A DNA stretch of 64,000 nt from Sophora flavescens (lineage: Eukaryota > Streptophyta > Magnoliopsida > Fabales > Fabaceae). A model generated the notes under the pieces. It saw only the letters and a program-made list of their open reading frames with translations, searched no databases and was not told the DNA's origin. A program made the position numbers and the translations under genes. This document shows positions 25,301 through 36,640 of this stretch, one piece after another; positions within the stretch are counted from its first letter, which is position 1; the number at the start of each line of letters is the position of its first letter. The DNA lies in NCBI GenBank assembly GCA_030762895.1, contig JAUPTC010000183.1, positions 1 through 64,000 of the forward strand, in the 5' to 3' direction.

Positions 25301-28300
25301 AGGATCAAACAAGTCCATTTGGGCTCCAATAGGACCATAGAAGTACAAATTGGCCCAGTTAGGTCCTATATGACCTAAAAAGTCCATTTTGGTTCTATTA
25401 GGATCAAACAAGTCCATTTGGGCTCCATTTGGACCAAAAAATTATAAATTGGCACAGTTAGGTCCTTTATGACCATAAAAGTGCATTTTGGCTCTATTAG
25501 GATCAAACAAGTCCATTAGGGCTCCAATAGGACCAAAGAAGTACAAATTGGCACAGTTAGGTCCTTTATGACCTAACAAGTCCATTTGGGCTCTATTAGG
25601 ATCAAAAAAGTCCATTTGGGCTCTATTAGGGTCAAACAAGTCCATTTGGGATCCAATAGGACCAAAGAAGTACAAATTGGCCCAATTAGGTCCTATATGA
25701 CCTAAAAAGTCCATTTGGGCTCTATTAGGATCAAAGATGTCCATCTGGGCTCCAATAGGACCAAAGAAGTAAAAATTGGCCCAGTTAGGTCCTATATGAC
25801 CTAAAAAGTGCATTTTGGCTCTATTAGGATCAGACAAGTCCATTTGGGCTCCAATAGGACCAAAGAAGTACAAATTGGCCCAGATTAGGTCCTATATGAC
25901 CTAAAAAAGTCCATTTGGTCTCTACAAGTCCATTTGGACTCCAACAGACCGAAGAAGTACAAATTGGCCCCCGATTAGGTCCTATATGACCTAAAAACTC
26001 CATTTGGGTTCTATTAGGATCAAACAAGTCCATTTGGGCTCCAAAAGGACCAAAGTAGTACAAATTGGCCCAGTTAGGTCCTATATGACCAAAAAGTGCA
26101 TTTTGGCTAAATTAGGATCAAACAAGTCCATTTGGGCTCCAATAGGACCAAAGAAGTACAAATTGGCCCAATTAGGTCCTAACAAGTCGATTTGGGCTCT
26201 ATTAGGATCAAACAAGTCCATTTGGGCTCTATTAGGGTCAAACAAGTCCATTTGGGCTCCATTAGGACCAAAGAAGTACAAATTGGCCCAATTAGGTCCC
26301 ATATGACCTAAAAAGTCCATTTGGGCTCTGTTAGGATCAAAAAAGTCCATTTGGGCTCCAATAGGACCAAAGAAGTACAAATTGGCACAGTTAGGAACTT
26401 TATGACCTAACAAGTCCATTTGGGATCTATTAGGATCAAACAACTCCATTTGGGTTCTATTAGGGTCAATCAAGTCCATTTGGGCTCCATTAGGACCAAA
26501 GAAGTACAAATTGGCCCAGTTAGGTCCTATATGACCTAAAAAGTCCATTTGGGCTCTATTAGGATCAAACAAGTCCATCCGGGCTCCAATAGGACCAAAG
26601 AAGTAAAAATTGGCCCAGATTAGGTCCTTTATGAACTAACAAGTCCATTTTGGCTCTATTAGGATCAAACAAGTCCATTTGGGCTCCAATAGGACCATAG
26701 AAGTACAAATTGGCCCAGTTAGGTCCTATATGACCTAAAAAGTCCATTTGGGCTCCAATAGGACCAAAGAAGTAAAAATTGGCCCGCTTAGGTCCTATAT
26801 GACCTAAAAAGTGCATTTTGGCTCTATTAGGATCGGACAAGTCCATTTGGGCTCCAATAGGACCAAAGAAGTACAAATTGGCCCAGTTAGGTCCTATATG
26901 ACCTAAAAAGTCCATTTGGGCTCTACAAGTCCATTTGGACTCCAACAGACCAAAGAAGTACAAATTGGCCCAGTTAGGTCCTATATGACCTAAAAACTCC
27001 ATTTGGGCTCTATTAGGATCAAACAAGTCCATTTGGGCTCCAATAGGAACAAAGTAGTACACATTGGCCCCAGTTCGGTCCTATATGACCTAAAAGTGCA
27101 TTTTGGCTCTATTAGGATCATACAAGTCCATTTGGGCTCCAATAGGACCAAAGAAGTACAAATTGGCCCAGTTAGGTCCTAACAAGTCGATTTGGGCTCT
27201 ATTAGGATCAAACAAGTCCATTTGGGCTCTATTACGGTCAAACAAGTCCATTTGGGCTCCATTAGGACCTAAGAAGTACATATTGGCCCAATTAGGTCCC
27301 ATATGACCTAAAAAGCCCATTTGGGCTCTATTAGGATCAAAAAAGTCCATTTGGGCTCCAATAGGACCAGAGAAGTACAAATTGGCAAAGTTAGGTCCTG
27401 TATGACCTAACAAGTCCATTTGGGATCTATTAGGATCAAACAAGTCCATTTGGGTTCTATTAGGGTCAAACAAGTCCATTTGGGCTCCATTAGGACCAAA
27501 GAAGTACAAATTGGCCCAGTTAGGTCCTATATGACCTAAAAAGTCCATTTGGGCTCTATTAGGATCAAACAAGTCCATTTGGGATCCAATAGGACCAAAG
27601 AAGTAAAAATTAGCCCAGTTAGGTCCTATATGACCTGAAAAGTACATTTTGGCTCTATTAGGATCAAACAAGTCCATTTGGGCTCCAATAGGACCAAAGA
27701 AGTAAAAATTGGCCCAGTTAGGTCCTATATGACCTGAAAAGTGCATTTTGGCTCTATTAGGATCAAATAAGTCCATTTGGGCTCCAATAGGACCAAAGAA
27801 GTACAAATTGGCCAAGTTAGGTCCTATATGACCTAAAAAGTCCATTTGGGCTCTACAAGTCCATTTGGGCTCTAATAGGACCAAAGAAGTACAAAATGGC
27901 CAAGTTAGGTCCTATATGACCTAAAAACTCCATTTGGGCTCTATTAGGATCAAACAAGTCCATTTGGGCTCCAATAGGACCAAAGTAGTACAAATTGGCC
28001 CAGTTAGGTCCTATATGACCTATAAAGTGCATTTTGGCTCTATTAGGATCAAACAAGTCCATTTTGGCTCCAATAGGACCAAAGAAGTACAGATTGACCC
28101 AGTTAGGTCCTATATGAACTAAAAAGTCCATTTGGCCTCTATTAGGATCAAACAAGTCCATTTGGGCTCTATTAGGGTCAAACAAGTCCATTTGGGCTCC
28201 ATTAGGACCAAAGAAGTACAAATTGGTCCAGCTTAGGTCCTATATGACCTAAAAAGTGCATTTTGGCTCTATTAGGATCAAACAAGTCCATTTGGGCTCC

Positions 28301-29620
28301 AATAGGACCAAAGAAGTAAAAATTGGCCCAGCTTAGGTCCTATATGACCCGAAAAGTGCATTTTGGCTCTATTAGGATCAAACAAGTCCATTTGGGCTCC
28401 ATTAGGACCAAAGAAGTACTAATTGGCCCAATTAGGTCCTATATGACCTAAAAAGTCCATTTGGGCTCCAATAGGACCAAAGAAGTACAAATTGGCCTAG
28501 TTAGGTCCTATATGACCTAAAAAGTGCATTTTGGCTCTATTAGGATCAAACAAGTCCATTTTGGCTCCAATAGGACCAAAGAAGTACAGATTGGCCGAGT
28601 TAGGTCCTATATGACCTAAAAAGTCCATTTGGGCTCTATTAGGATCAAACAAGTCCATTTGGGCTCTATTAGGGTCAAACAAGTCCATTTGGGCTCCATT
28701 AGGACCAAAGAAGTACAAATTGGTCCAGTTAGGTCCTATATGACCTAAAAATTGAATTTTGGCAAAATTAGGATCAAACAAGTCCATTTGGGCTCCATTA
28801 GGACCAAAGAAGTACAAATTGGCCCAATTAGGTCCCATATGACCTAAAAAGTCCATTTGGGCTCTATTAGGATCAAAAAAGTCCATTTGGGCTCCAATAG
28901 GACCAAAGAAGTTCAAATTGGCACAGTTAGGTCCTTTGTGACCTAACAAGTCCATTTGGGCTCTATTAGGATCAAACAAGTCCATTTGGGTTCTTTTAGG
29001 GTCAAACAAGTCCATTTGGGCTCCATTAGGACCAAAGAAGTACAAATTGGCCTAGTTAGGTCCTATATGACCTAAAAAGTCCATTTGGGCTCTATTAGGA
29101 TCAAACAAGTCCATTAGGGCTCCAATAGGACCATAGAAGTACAAATTGGCCCACTTAGGTCCTATATGACCTAAAATGTCCAATTGGGCTCTATTAGGAT
29201 CAAACAAGTCCATTTAGGCTCCAATAAGACCAAAGAAGTACAAATTGACCCAATTTGGTCCTATATGACCTGAAAAGTCCATTTGGGCTCTATTAGGATC
29301 AAACAAGTCCATTTGGGCTTTATTATGGTTAAACAAGTCCATTTGAGCTCCATTAGGACCAAAGAAGTACAAATTGTTCCAGTTGGGTCCTATATGACCT
29401 AAAAAGTCCATTTGGGCTTTATTATGGTTAAACAAGTCCATTTGGGCTCCAATAGGACCAAAGAAGTACAAATTGTTCCAGTTGGGTCCTATACGACCTA
29501 AAAAGTGCATTTTGGCTCTAATAGGATCAAACAAGTCCATTTGGGATCCAATAGGACCAAAGAAGTACAAATTGGCCCAGTTAGGTCCTATATGACCTAA
29601 AAAGTGCATTTTGGCTCTAT
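25300..29620. repeat. 4.32-kb derivative of the 7.6-kb HOR, copy 1
   Basis: Marks at 21,779, 22,782, 23,613 and 25,417 return at about 26,102, 27,103, 27,934 and 29,738, all +4,321 to +4,323. Relative to the 7.6-kb form, it lacks one block of about 1.75 kb (equivalent to ~17.86-19.62 kb) and one of about 1.5 kb (equivalent to ~20.2-21.7 kb). Together these account for the 3.29-kb shortening. The second lost block has the size of the inner 1,486-bp duplication, so unequal exchange between those paralogues is the likely cause. Confidence 0.8.
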
Positions 29621-32600
29621 TAGGATCAAACAAGTCCATTTGGGCTCCAATAGGACCATAGAAGTACAAATTGGCCCAGTTAGGTCCTATATGACCTAAA
29701 AAGTCCATTTTGGTTCTATTAGGATCAAACAAGTCCATTTGGGCTCCATTTGGACCAAAGAATTATAAATTGGCACACTTAGGTCCTTTATGACCATAAA
29801 AGTGCATTTTGGCTCTATTAGGATCAAACAAGTCCATTAGGGCTCCAATAGGACCAAAGAAGTACAAATTGGCACAGTTAGGTCCTTTATGACCTAACAA
29901 GTCCATTTGGGCTCTATTAGGATCAAAAAAGTCCATTTGGGCTCTATTAGGGTCAAACAAGTCCATTTGGGATCCAATAGGACCAAAGAAGTACAAATTG
30001 GCCCAATTAGGTCCTATATGACCTAAAAAGTCCATTTGGGCTCTATTAGGATCAAAGATGTCCATCTGGGCTCCAATAGGACCAAAGAAGTAAAAATTGG
30101 CCCAGTTAGGTCCTATATGACCTAAAAAGTGCATTTTGGCTCTATTAGGATCAGACAAGTCCATTTGGGCTCCAATAGGACCAAAGAAGTACAAATTGGC
30201 CCAGTTAGGTCCTATATGACCTAAAAAGTCCATTTGGTCTCTACAAGTCCATTTGGACTCCAACAGGACCGAAGAAGTACAAATTGGCCCAGTTAGGTCC
30301 TATATGACCTAAAAACTCCATTTGGGTTCTATTAGGATCAAACAAGTCCATTTGGGCTCCAAAAGGACCAAAGTAGTACAAATTGGCCCAGTTAGGTCCT
30401 ATATGACCAAAAAAGTGCATTTTGGCTAAATTAGGATCAAACAAGTCCATTTGGGCTCCAATAGGACCAAAGAAGTACAAATTGGCCCAATTAGGTCCTA
30501 ACAAGTCGATTTGGGCTCTATTAGGATCAAACAAGTCCATTTGGGCTCTATTAGGGTCAAACAAGTCCATTTGGGCTCCATTAGGACCAAAGAAGTACAA
30601 ATTGGCCCAATTAGGTCCCATATGACCTAAAAAGTCCATTTGGGCTCTGTTAGGATCAAAAAAGTCCATTTGGGCTCCAATAGGACCAAAGAAGTACAAA
30701 TTGGCACAGATTAGGAACTTTATGACCTAACAAGTCCATTTGGGATCTATTAGGATCAAACAACTCCATTTGGGTTCTATTAGGGTCAAACAAGTCCATT
30801 TGGGCTACATTAGGATCAAAGAAGTACATATTGACACTCTTAGGTCCTATATGACCTAAAAAGTCCATTTGGGCTCTATTAGGATCAAACAAGTCCATCT
30901 GGGCTCCAATAGGACCAAAGAAGTAAAAATTGGCCCAGTTAGGTCCTATATGACCTAAAAAGTGCATTTTGGCTCTATTAGGATCAAACAAGTCCATTTG
31001 GGCTCCAATAGGACCAAAGAAGTACAAATTGGCCCAATTAGCTCCAATATGACCTAAAAAGTCCATTTGGGCTCCAATAGGACCAAAGAAGTAAAAATTG
31101 GCCCAGTTAGGTCCTATATGACCTAAAAAGTGCATTTTGGCTCTATTAGGATCAGACAAGTCCATTTGGGCTCCAATAGGACCAAAGAAGTACAAATTGG
31201 CCCGTTAGGTCCTATATGACCTAAAAAGTCCATTTGGGCTCTACAAGTCCATTTGGACTCCAACGGACCAAAGAAGTACAAATTGGCCCAGTTAGGTCCT
31301 ATATGACCTATAAACTGAATTTGGGCTCTATTAGGATCAAACAAGTCCATTTGGGCTCCAATAGGACCAAAGTAGTACAAATTGGCCCGATTAGGTCCTA
31401 TATGACCTAAAAAGTGCATTTTGGCTCTATTAGGATCATACAAGTCCATTTGGGCTCCAATACGACCAAAGAAGTACAAATTGCCCCAATTAGGTCCTAA
31501 CACGACGATTTGGGCAAAATTATGATCAAACAAGTCCATTTGGGCTCTATTACGGTCAAACAAGTCCATTTGGGCTCCATTAGGACCTAAGAAGTACATA
31601 TTGGACCAATTAGGTCCCATATGACCTAAAAAAGCCCATTTGGGCTCTATTAGGATCAAAAAAGTCCATTTGGGCTCCAATAGGACCAAAGAAGTACAAA
31701 TTGGCATGAGTTCGGTCCTTTATGACCTAACTAGTCCATTTGGGATCTATTAGGATCAAACAAGTCCATTTGGGTTCTATTAGGGTCAAACAAGTCCATT
31801 TGGGCTCCATTAGGACCAAAGAAGTACAAATTGGCCCAGTTAGGTCCTATATGACCTAAAAAGTCCATTTGGGCTCTATTAGGATCAAACAAGTCCATTT
31901 GGGCTCCAATAGGACCAAAGAAGTAAAAATTAGCCCGAGTTAGGTCCTATATGACCCGAAAAGTACATTTTGGCTCTATTAGGATCAAACAAGTCCATTT
32001 GGGCTCCAATAGGACCAAAGAAGTAAAAATTGGCCCAGATTAGGTCCTATATGACCTGAAAAGTGCATTTTGGCTCTATTAGGATCAAACAAGTCCATTT
32101 GGGCTCCAATAGGACCAAAGAAGTACAAATTGGCTAAGTTAGGTCCTATATGACCTAAAAAGTCCATTTGGGCTCTACAAGTCCATTTGGGCTCCAATAG
32201 GACCAAAGAAGTACAAAATGGCCAAGTTAGGTCCTATATGACCTAAAAACTCCATTTGGGCTCTATTAGGATCAAACAAGTCCATTTGGGCTCCAATAGG
32301 ACCAAAGTAGTACAAATTGGCCCAGTTAGGTCCTATATGACCTATAAAGTGCATTTTGGCTCTATTAGGATCAAACAAGTCCATTTTGGCTCCAATAGGA
32401 CCAAAGAAGTACAGATTGACCCAGTTAGGTCCTATATGAACTAAAAAGTCCATTTGGCCTCTATTAGGATCAAACAAGTCCATTTGGGCTCTATTAGGGT
32501 CAAACAAGTCCATTTGGGCTCCATTAGGACCAAAGAAGTACAAATTGGTCCAGTTAGGTCCTATATGACCTAAAAAGTGCATTTTGGCTCTATTAGGATC

Positions 32601-32830
32601 AAACAAGTCCATTTGGGCTCCAATTGGACCAAAGAAGTAAAAATTGGCCCAGTTAGGTCCTATATGACCTGAAAAGTGCATTTTGGCTCTATTAGGATCA
32701 AAGAAGTCCATTTGGGCTCCAATAGGACCAAAGAAGTACAAATTGGCCCAGTTAGGTCCTATATGACCTAAAAAGTCCATTTGGGCTCCAATAGGACCAA
32801 AGAAGTACAAATTGGCCCAGTTAGGTCCTA
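29620..32830. repeat. 4.32-kb HOR derivative, truncated copy 2
   Basis: It follows the previous copy at +4,321 (27,934 to 32,256; 26,102 to 30,422). The match stops near 32,830: copy 1 continues through 28,500-29,045 (the KIQF-type variant), while this copy switches to a short-C-rich arrangement. It holds a patch of dense substitutions at about 31,463-31,530 that its sister copies lack. Confidence 0.75.
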
Positions 32831-34120
32831 TATGACCTAAAAACTCCATTTGGGCTCTATTAGGATCAAACAAGTCCATTGAGGCTCCAATAGGACCAAA
32901 GAAGTACAAATTGGCCCAGTTAGGTCCTATATGACCTAAAAAGTGCATTTTGGCTCTATTAGGATCAAACAAGTCCATTTTGGCTCCAATAGGACCAAAG
33001 AAGTACAGATTGGCCCAGTTAGGTCCTAACAAGTAGATTTGGGCTCTATTAGGATCAAACAAGTCCATTTGGGCTCCAATAGGACCAAAGAAGTACAAAT
33101 TGGCCCAGTTAGGTCCTAACAAGTAGATTTGGGCTCTATTAGGATCAAACAAGTCCATTTGGGCTCTATTAGGGTCAAACAATTCCATTTGGGCTCCATT
33201 AGGACCAAAGAAGTACAAATTGGCCCAATTAGGTCCCATATGACCTAAAAAGTCCATTTGGGCTCTATTAGGATCAAAAAAGTCCATTTGGGCTCCAATA
33301 GGACCAAAGAAGTACAAATTGGCACAGTTAGGTCCTTTATGACCTAACAAGTCCATTTGGGATCCATTAGGATCAAACAAGTCCATTTGGGTTCTATTAG
33401 GGTCAAACAAGTCCATTTGGGCTCCATTAGGACCAAAGAAGTACAAATTGGCCCAGTTAGGTCCTATATGACCTAAAATGTCCATTTGGGCTCTATTAGG
33501 ATCAAACAAGTCCATTTGGGCTCCAATAGGACCAAAGAAGTAAAAATTGACCCAGTTAGGTCCTAAATGACCTGAAAAGTGCATTTTGGCTCTATTAGGA
33601 TCAAACAAGTCCATTTGGGCTCCAATAGGACCAAAGAAGTAAAAATTGGCCCAGTTAGGTCCTATATGACCTAAAAAATGCATTTTGGCTCTATTAGGAT
33701 TAAACAAGTCCATTTGGGCTCCAAAAGGACCAAAGAAGTACAAATTGGCCCAGTTAGGTCCTATATGACCTAAAAAGTCCATTTGGGCTCTAATAGGACC
33801 AAAGAAGTACAAATTGGCCCAGTTTGGTCCTATATGACCTAAAAACTCCATTTGGGCTCTATTAGGATCAAACAAGTCAATTTGGGCTCCAATAGGACCA
33901 AAGAAGTACAAATTGGCCCAGTTAGGTCCTATATGACCAAAAAAGTCCATTTGGGCTCCAATAGGACCAAAGAAGTACAAATTGGCCCAGTAAGGTCCTA
34001 TATGACCTAAAAAGTCCATTTGGGCTCTATTAGGATCAAACAAGTCCATTAGGGCTCTATTAGGGTCAAACAAGTCCATTTGGGCTCCAATAGGACCAAA
34101 GAAGTACAAATTGGCCCAGT
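31400..34120. repeat. 2.72-kb tandem duplication, copy 1
   Basis: Marks at 32,256, 33,025 and 33,115 return at 34,981, 35,747 and 35,841 (offsets 2,722-2,726). It overlaps the end of the truncated 4.32-kb copy, so it was built on top of that HOR. It contains the longest uninterrupted - strand open frame in the window. Confidence 0.8.
31463..31530. repeat. Degraded patch with CpG gains
   Basis: The text tacgacc, ttgcccc, cacgacgattt and gcaaaattatgatc replaces taggacc, ttggccc, caagtcgattt and gctctattaggatc of the sister copies at ~27,140 and ~34,190. Changes are substitutions only. Confidence 0.75.
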
Positions 34121-34436
34121 TAGGTCCTATATGACCTAAAAAGTGTATTTTGGCTCTATTAGGATCATACAAGTCCATTTGGGCTCCAATAGGACCAAAG
34201 AAGTACAAATTGGCCCAGTTAGGTCCTAACAAGTCGATTTGGGCTCTATTAGGATCAAACAAGTCCATTTGGGCTCTATTACGGTCAAACAAGTCCATTT
34301 GGGCTCCATTAGGACCTAAGAAGTACATATTGGCCCAATTAGGTCCCATATGACCTAAAAAGCCCATTTGGGCTCTATTAGGATCAAAAAAAGTCCATTT
34401 GGGCTCCAATAGGACCAAAGAAGTACAAATTGGCAC
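32175..34436 (-). other. Longest open frame (753 codons), probably not a gene
   Basis: The - strand frame is open for 753 codons and reads as a 33-residue repeat: MDLFDPNRAQ, then MDFLGHIGPN, WANLYFF and GPIGAQ. It is rich in F, N, P and G. It has no unique N- or C-terminal part, signal peptide, known domain or intron signal, and the Met that opens it (MPICTSLVLL) lies in a frame-shifted stretch upstream. The length follows from a stop-free consensus frame with subunits of 30 and 39 bp. Sister copies are broken: the 2.72-kb duplicate at 34,120-36,640 is split by a TAA/TAG in a short C near 35,848. I infer a by-product of the satellite. A transcript would change that view. Confidence 0.7.
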
Positions 34437-36640
34437 AGTTAGGTCCTTTATGACCTAACAAGTCCATTTGGGATCTATTAGGATCAAACAAGTCCATTTG
34501 GGTTCTATTAGGGTCAAACAAGTCCATTTGGGCTCCATTAGGACCAAAGAAGTACAAATTGGCCGATTAGGTCCTATATGACCTAAAAAGTCCATTTGGG
34601 CTCTATTAGGATCAAACAAGTCCATTTGGGCTCCAATAGGACCAAAGAAGTAAAAATTAGCCCAGTTAGGTCCTATATGACCTGAAAAGTACATTTTGGC
34701 TCTATTAGGATCAAACAAGTCCATTTGGGCTCCAATAGGACCAAAGAAGTAAAAATTGGCCCAGTTAGGTCCTATATGACCTGAAAAGTGCATTTTGGCT
34801 CTATTAGGATCAAACAAGTCCATTTGGGCTCCAATAGGACCAAAGAAGTACAAATTGGCTAAGTTAGGTCCTATATGACCTAAAAAGTCCATTTGTGCTC
34901 TACAAGTCCATTTGGGCTCCAATAGGACCAAAGAAGTACAAAATGGCCAAGTTAGGTCCTATATGACCTAAAAACTCCATTTGGGCTCTATTAGGATCAA
35001 ACAAGTCCATTTGGGCTCCAATAGGACCAAAGTAGTACAAATTGGCCCAATTAGGTCCTATATGACCTATAAAGTGCATTTTGGCTCTATTAGGATCAAA
35101 CAAGTCCATTTTGGCTCCAATAGGACCAAAGAAGTACAGATTGACCCAGTTAGGTCCTATATGAACTAAAAAGTCCATTTGGCCTCTATTAGGATCAAAC
35201 AAGTCCATTTGGGCTCTATTAGGGTCAAACAAGTCCATTTGGGCTCCATTAGGACCAAAGAAGTACAAATTGGTCCAGTTAGGTCCTATATGACCTAAAA
35301 AGTGCATTTTGGCTCTATTAGGATCAAACAAGTCCATTTGGGCTCCAATAGGACCAAAGAAGTAAAAATTGGCCCAGTTAGGTCCTATATGACCTGAAAA
35401 GTGCATTTTGGCTCTATTAGGATCAAACAAGTCCATTTGGGCTCCAATAGGACCAAAGAAGTACAAATTGGCCCAGTTAGGTCCTATATGACCTAAAAAG
35501 TCCCTTTGGGCTCCAATAGGACCAAAGAAGTACAAATTGGCCCAGTTAGGTCCTATATGACCTAAAAACTCCATTTGGGCTCTATTAGGATCAAACAAGT
35601 CCATTGAGGCTCCAATAGGACCAAAGAAGTACAAATTGGCCCAGTTAGGTCCTATATGACCTAAAAAGTGCATTTTGGCTCTATTAGGATCAAACAAGTC
35701 CATTTTGGCTCCAATAGGACCAAAGAAGTACAGATTGGCCCAGTTAGGTCCTAACAAGTAGATTTGGGCTCTATTAGGATCAAACAAGTCCATTTGGGCT
35801 CCAATAGGACCAAAGAAGTACAAATTGGCCCAGTTAGGTCCTAACAATTAGATTTGGGCTCTATTAGGATCAAACAAGTCCATTTGGGCTCTATTAGGGT
35901 CAAACAATTCCATTTGGGCTCCATTAGGACCAAAGAAGTACAAATTGGCCCAATTAGGTCCCATATGACCTAAAAAGTCCATTTGGGCTCTATTAGGATC
36001 AAAAAAGTCCATTTGGGCTCCAATAGGACCAAAGAAGTACAAATTGGCACAGTTAGGTCCTTTATGACCTAACAAGTCCATTTGGGATCCATTAGGATCA
36101 AACAAGTCCATTTGGGTTCTATTAGGGTCAAACAAGTCCATTTGGGCTCCATTAGGACCAAAGAAGTACAAATTGGCCCAGTTAGGTCCTATATGACCTA
36201 AAATGTCCATTTGGGCTCTATTAGGATCAAACAAGTCCATTTGGGCTCCAATAGGACCAAAGAAGTAAAAATTGACCCAGTTAGGTCCTAAATGACCTGA
36301 AAAGTGCATTTTGGCTCTATTAGGATCAAACAAGTCCATTTGGGCTCCAATAGGACCAAAGAAGTAAAAATTGGCCCAGTTAGGTCCTATATGACCTAAA
36401 AAGTGCATTTTGGCTCTATTAGGATTAAACAAGTCCATTTGGGCTCCAAAAGGACCAAAGAAGTACAAATTGGCCCAGTTAGGTCCTATATGACCTAAAA
36501 AGTCCATTTGGGATCTAATAGGACCAAAGAAGTACAAATTGGCCCAGTTTGGTCCTATATGACCTAAAAACTCCATTTGGGCTCTATTAGGATCAAACAA
36601 GTCAATTTGGGCTCCAATAGGACCGAAGTAGTACAAATTG
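34120..36640. repeat. 2.72-kb tandem duplication, copy 2
   Basis: This is the second copy of 31,400-34,120, collinear up to about 36,640, where acctaaaaaacaagtcc introduces the next HOR family. Differences from copy 1 include tccctttggg at ~35,503 and taacaattag at ~35,842, both single-base changes. Confidence 0.8.
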
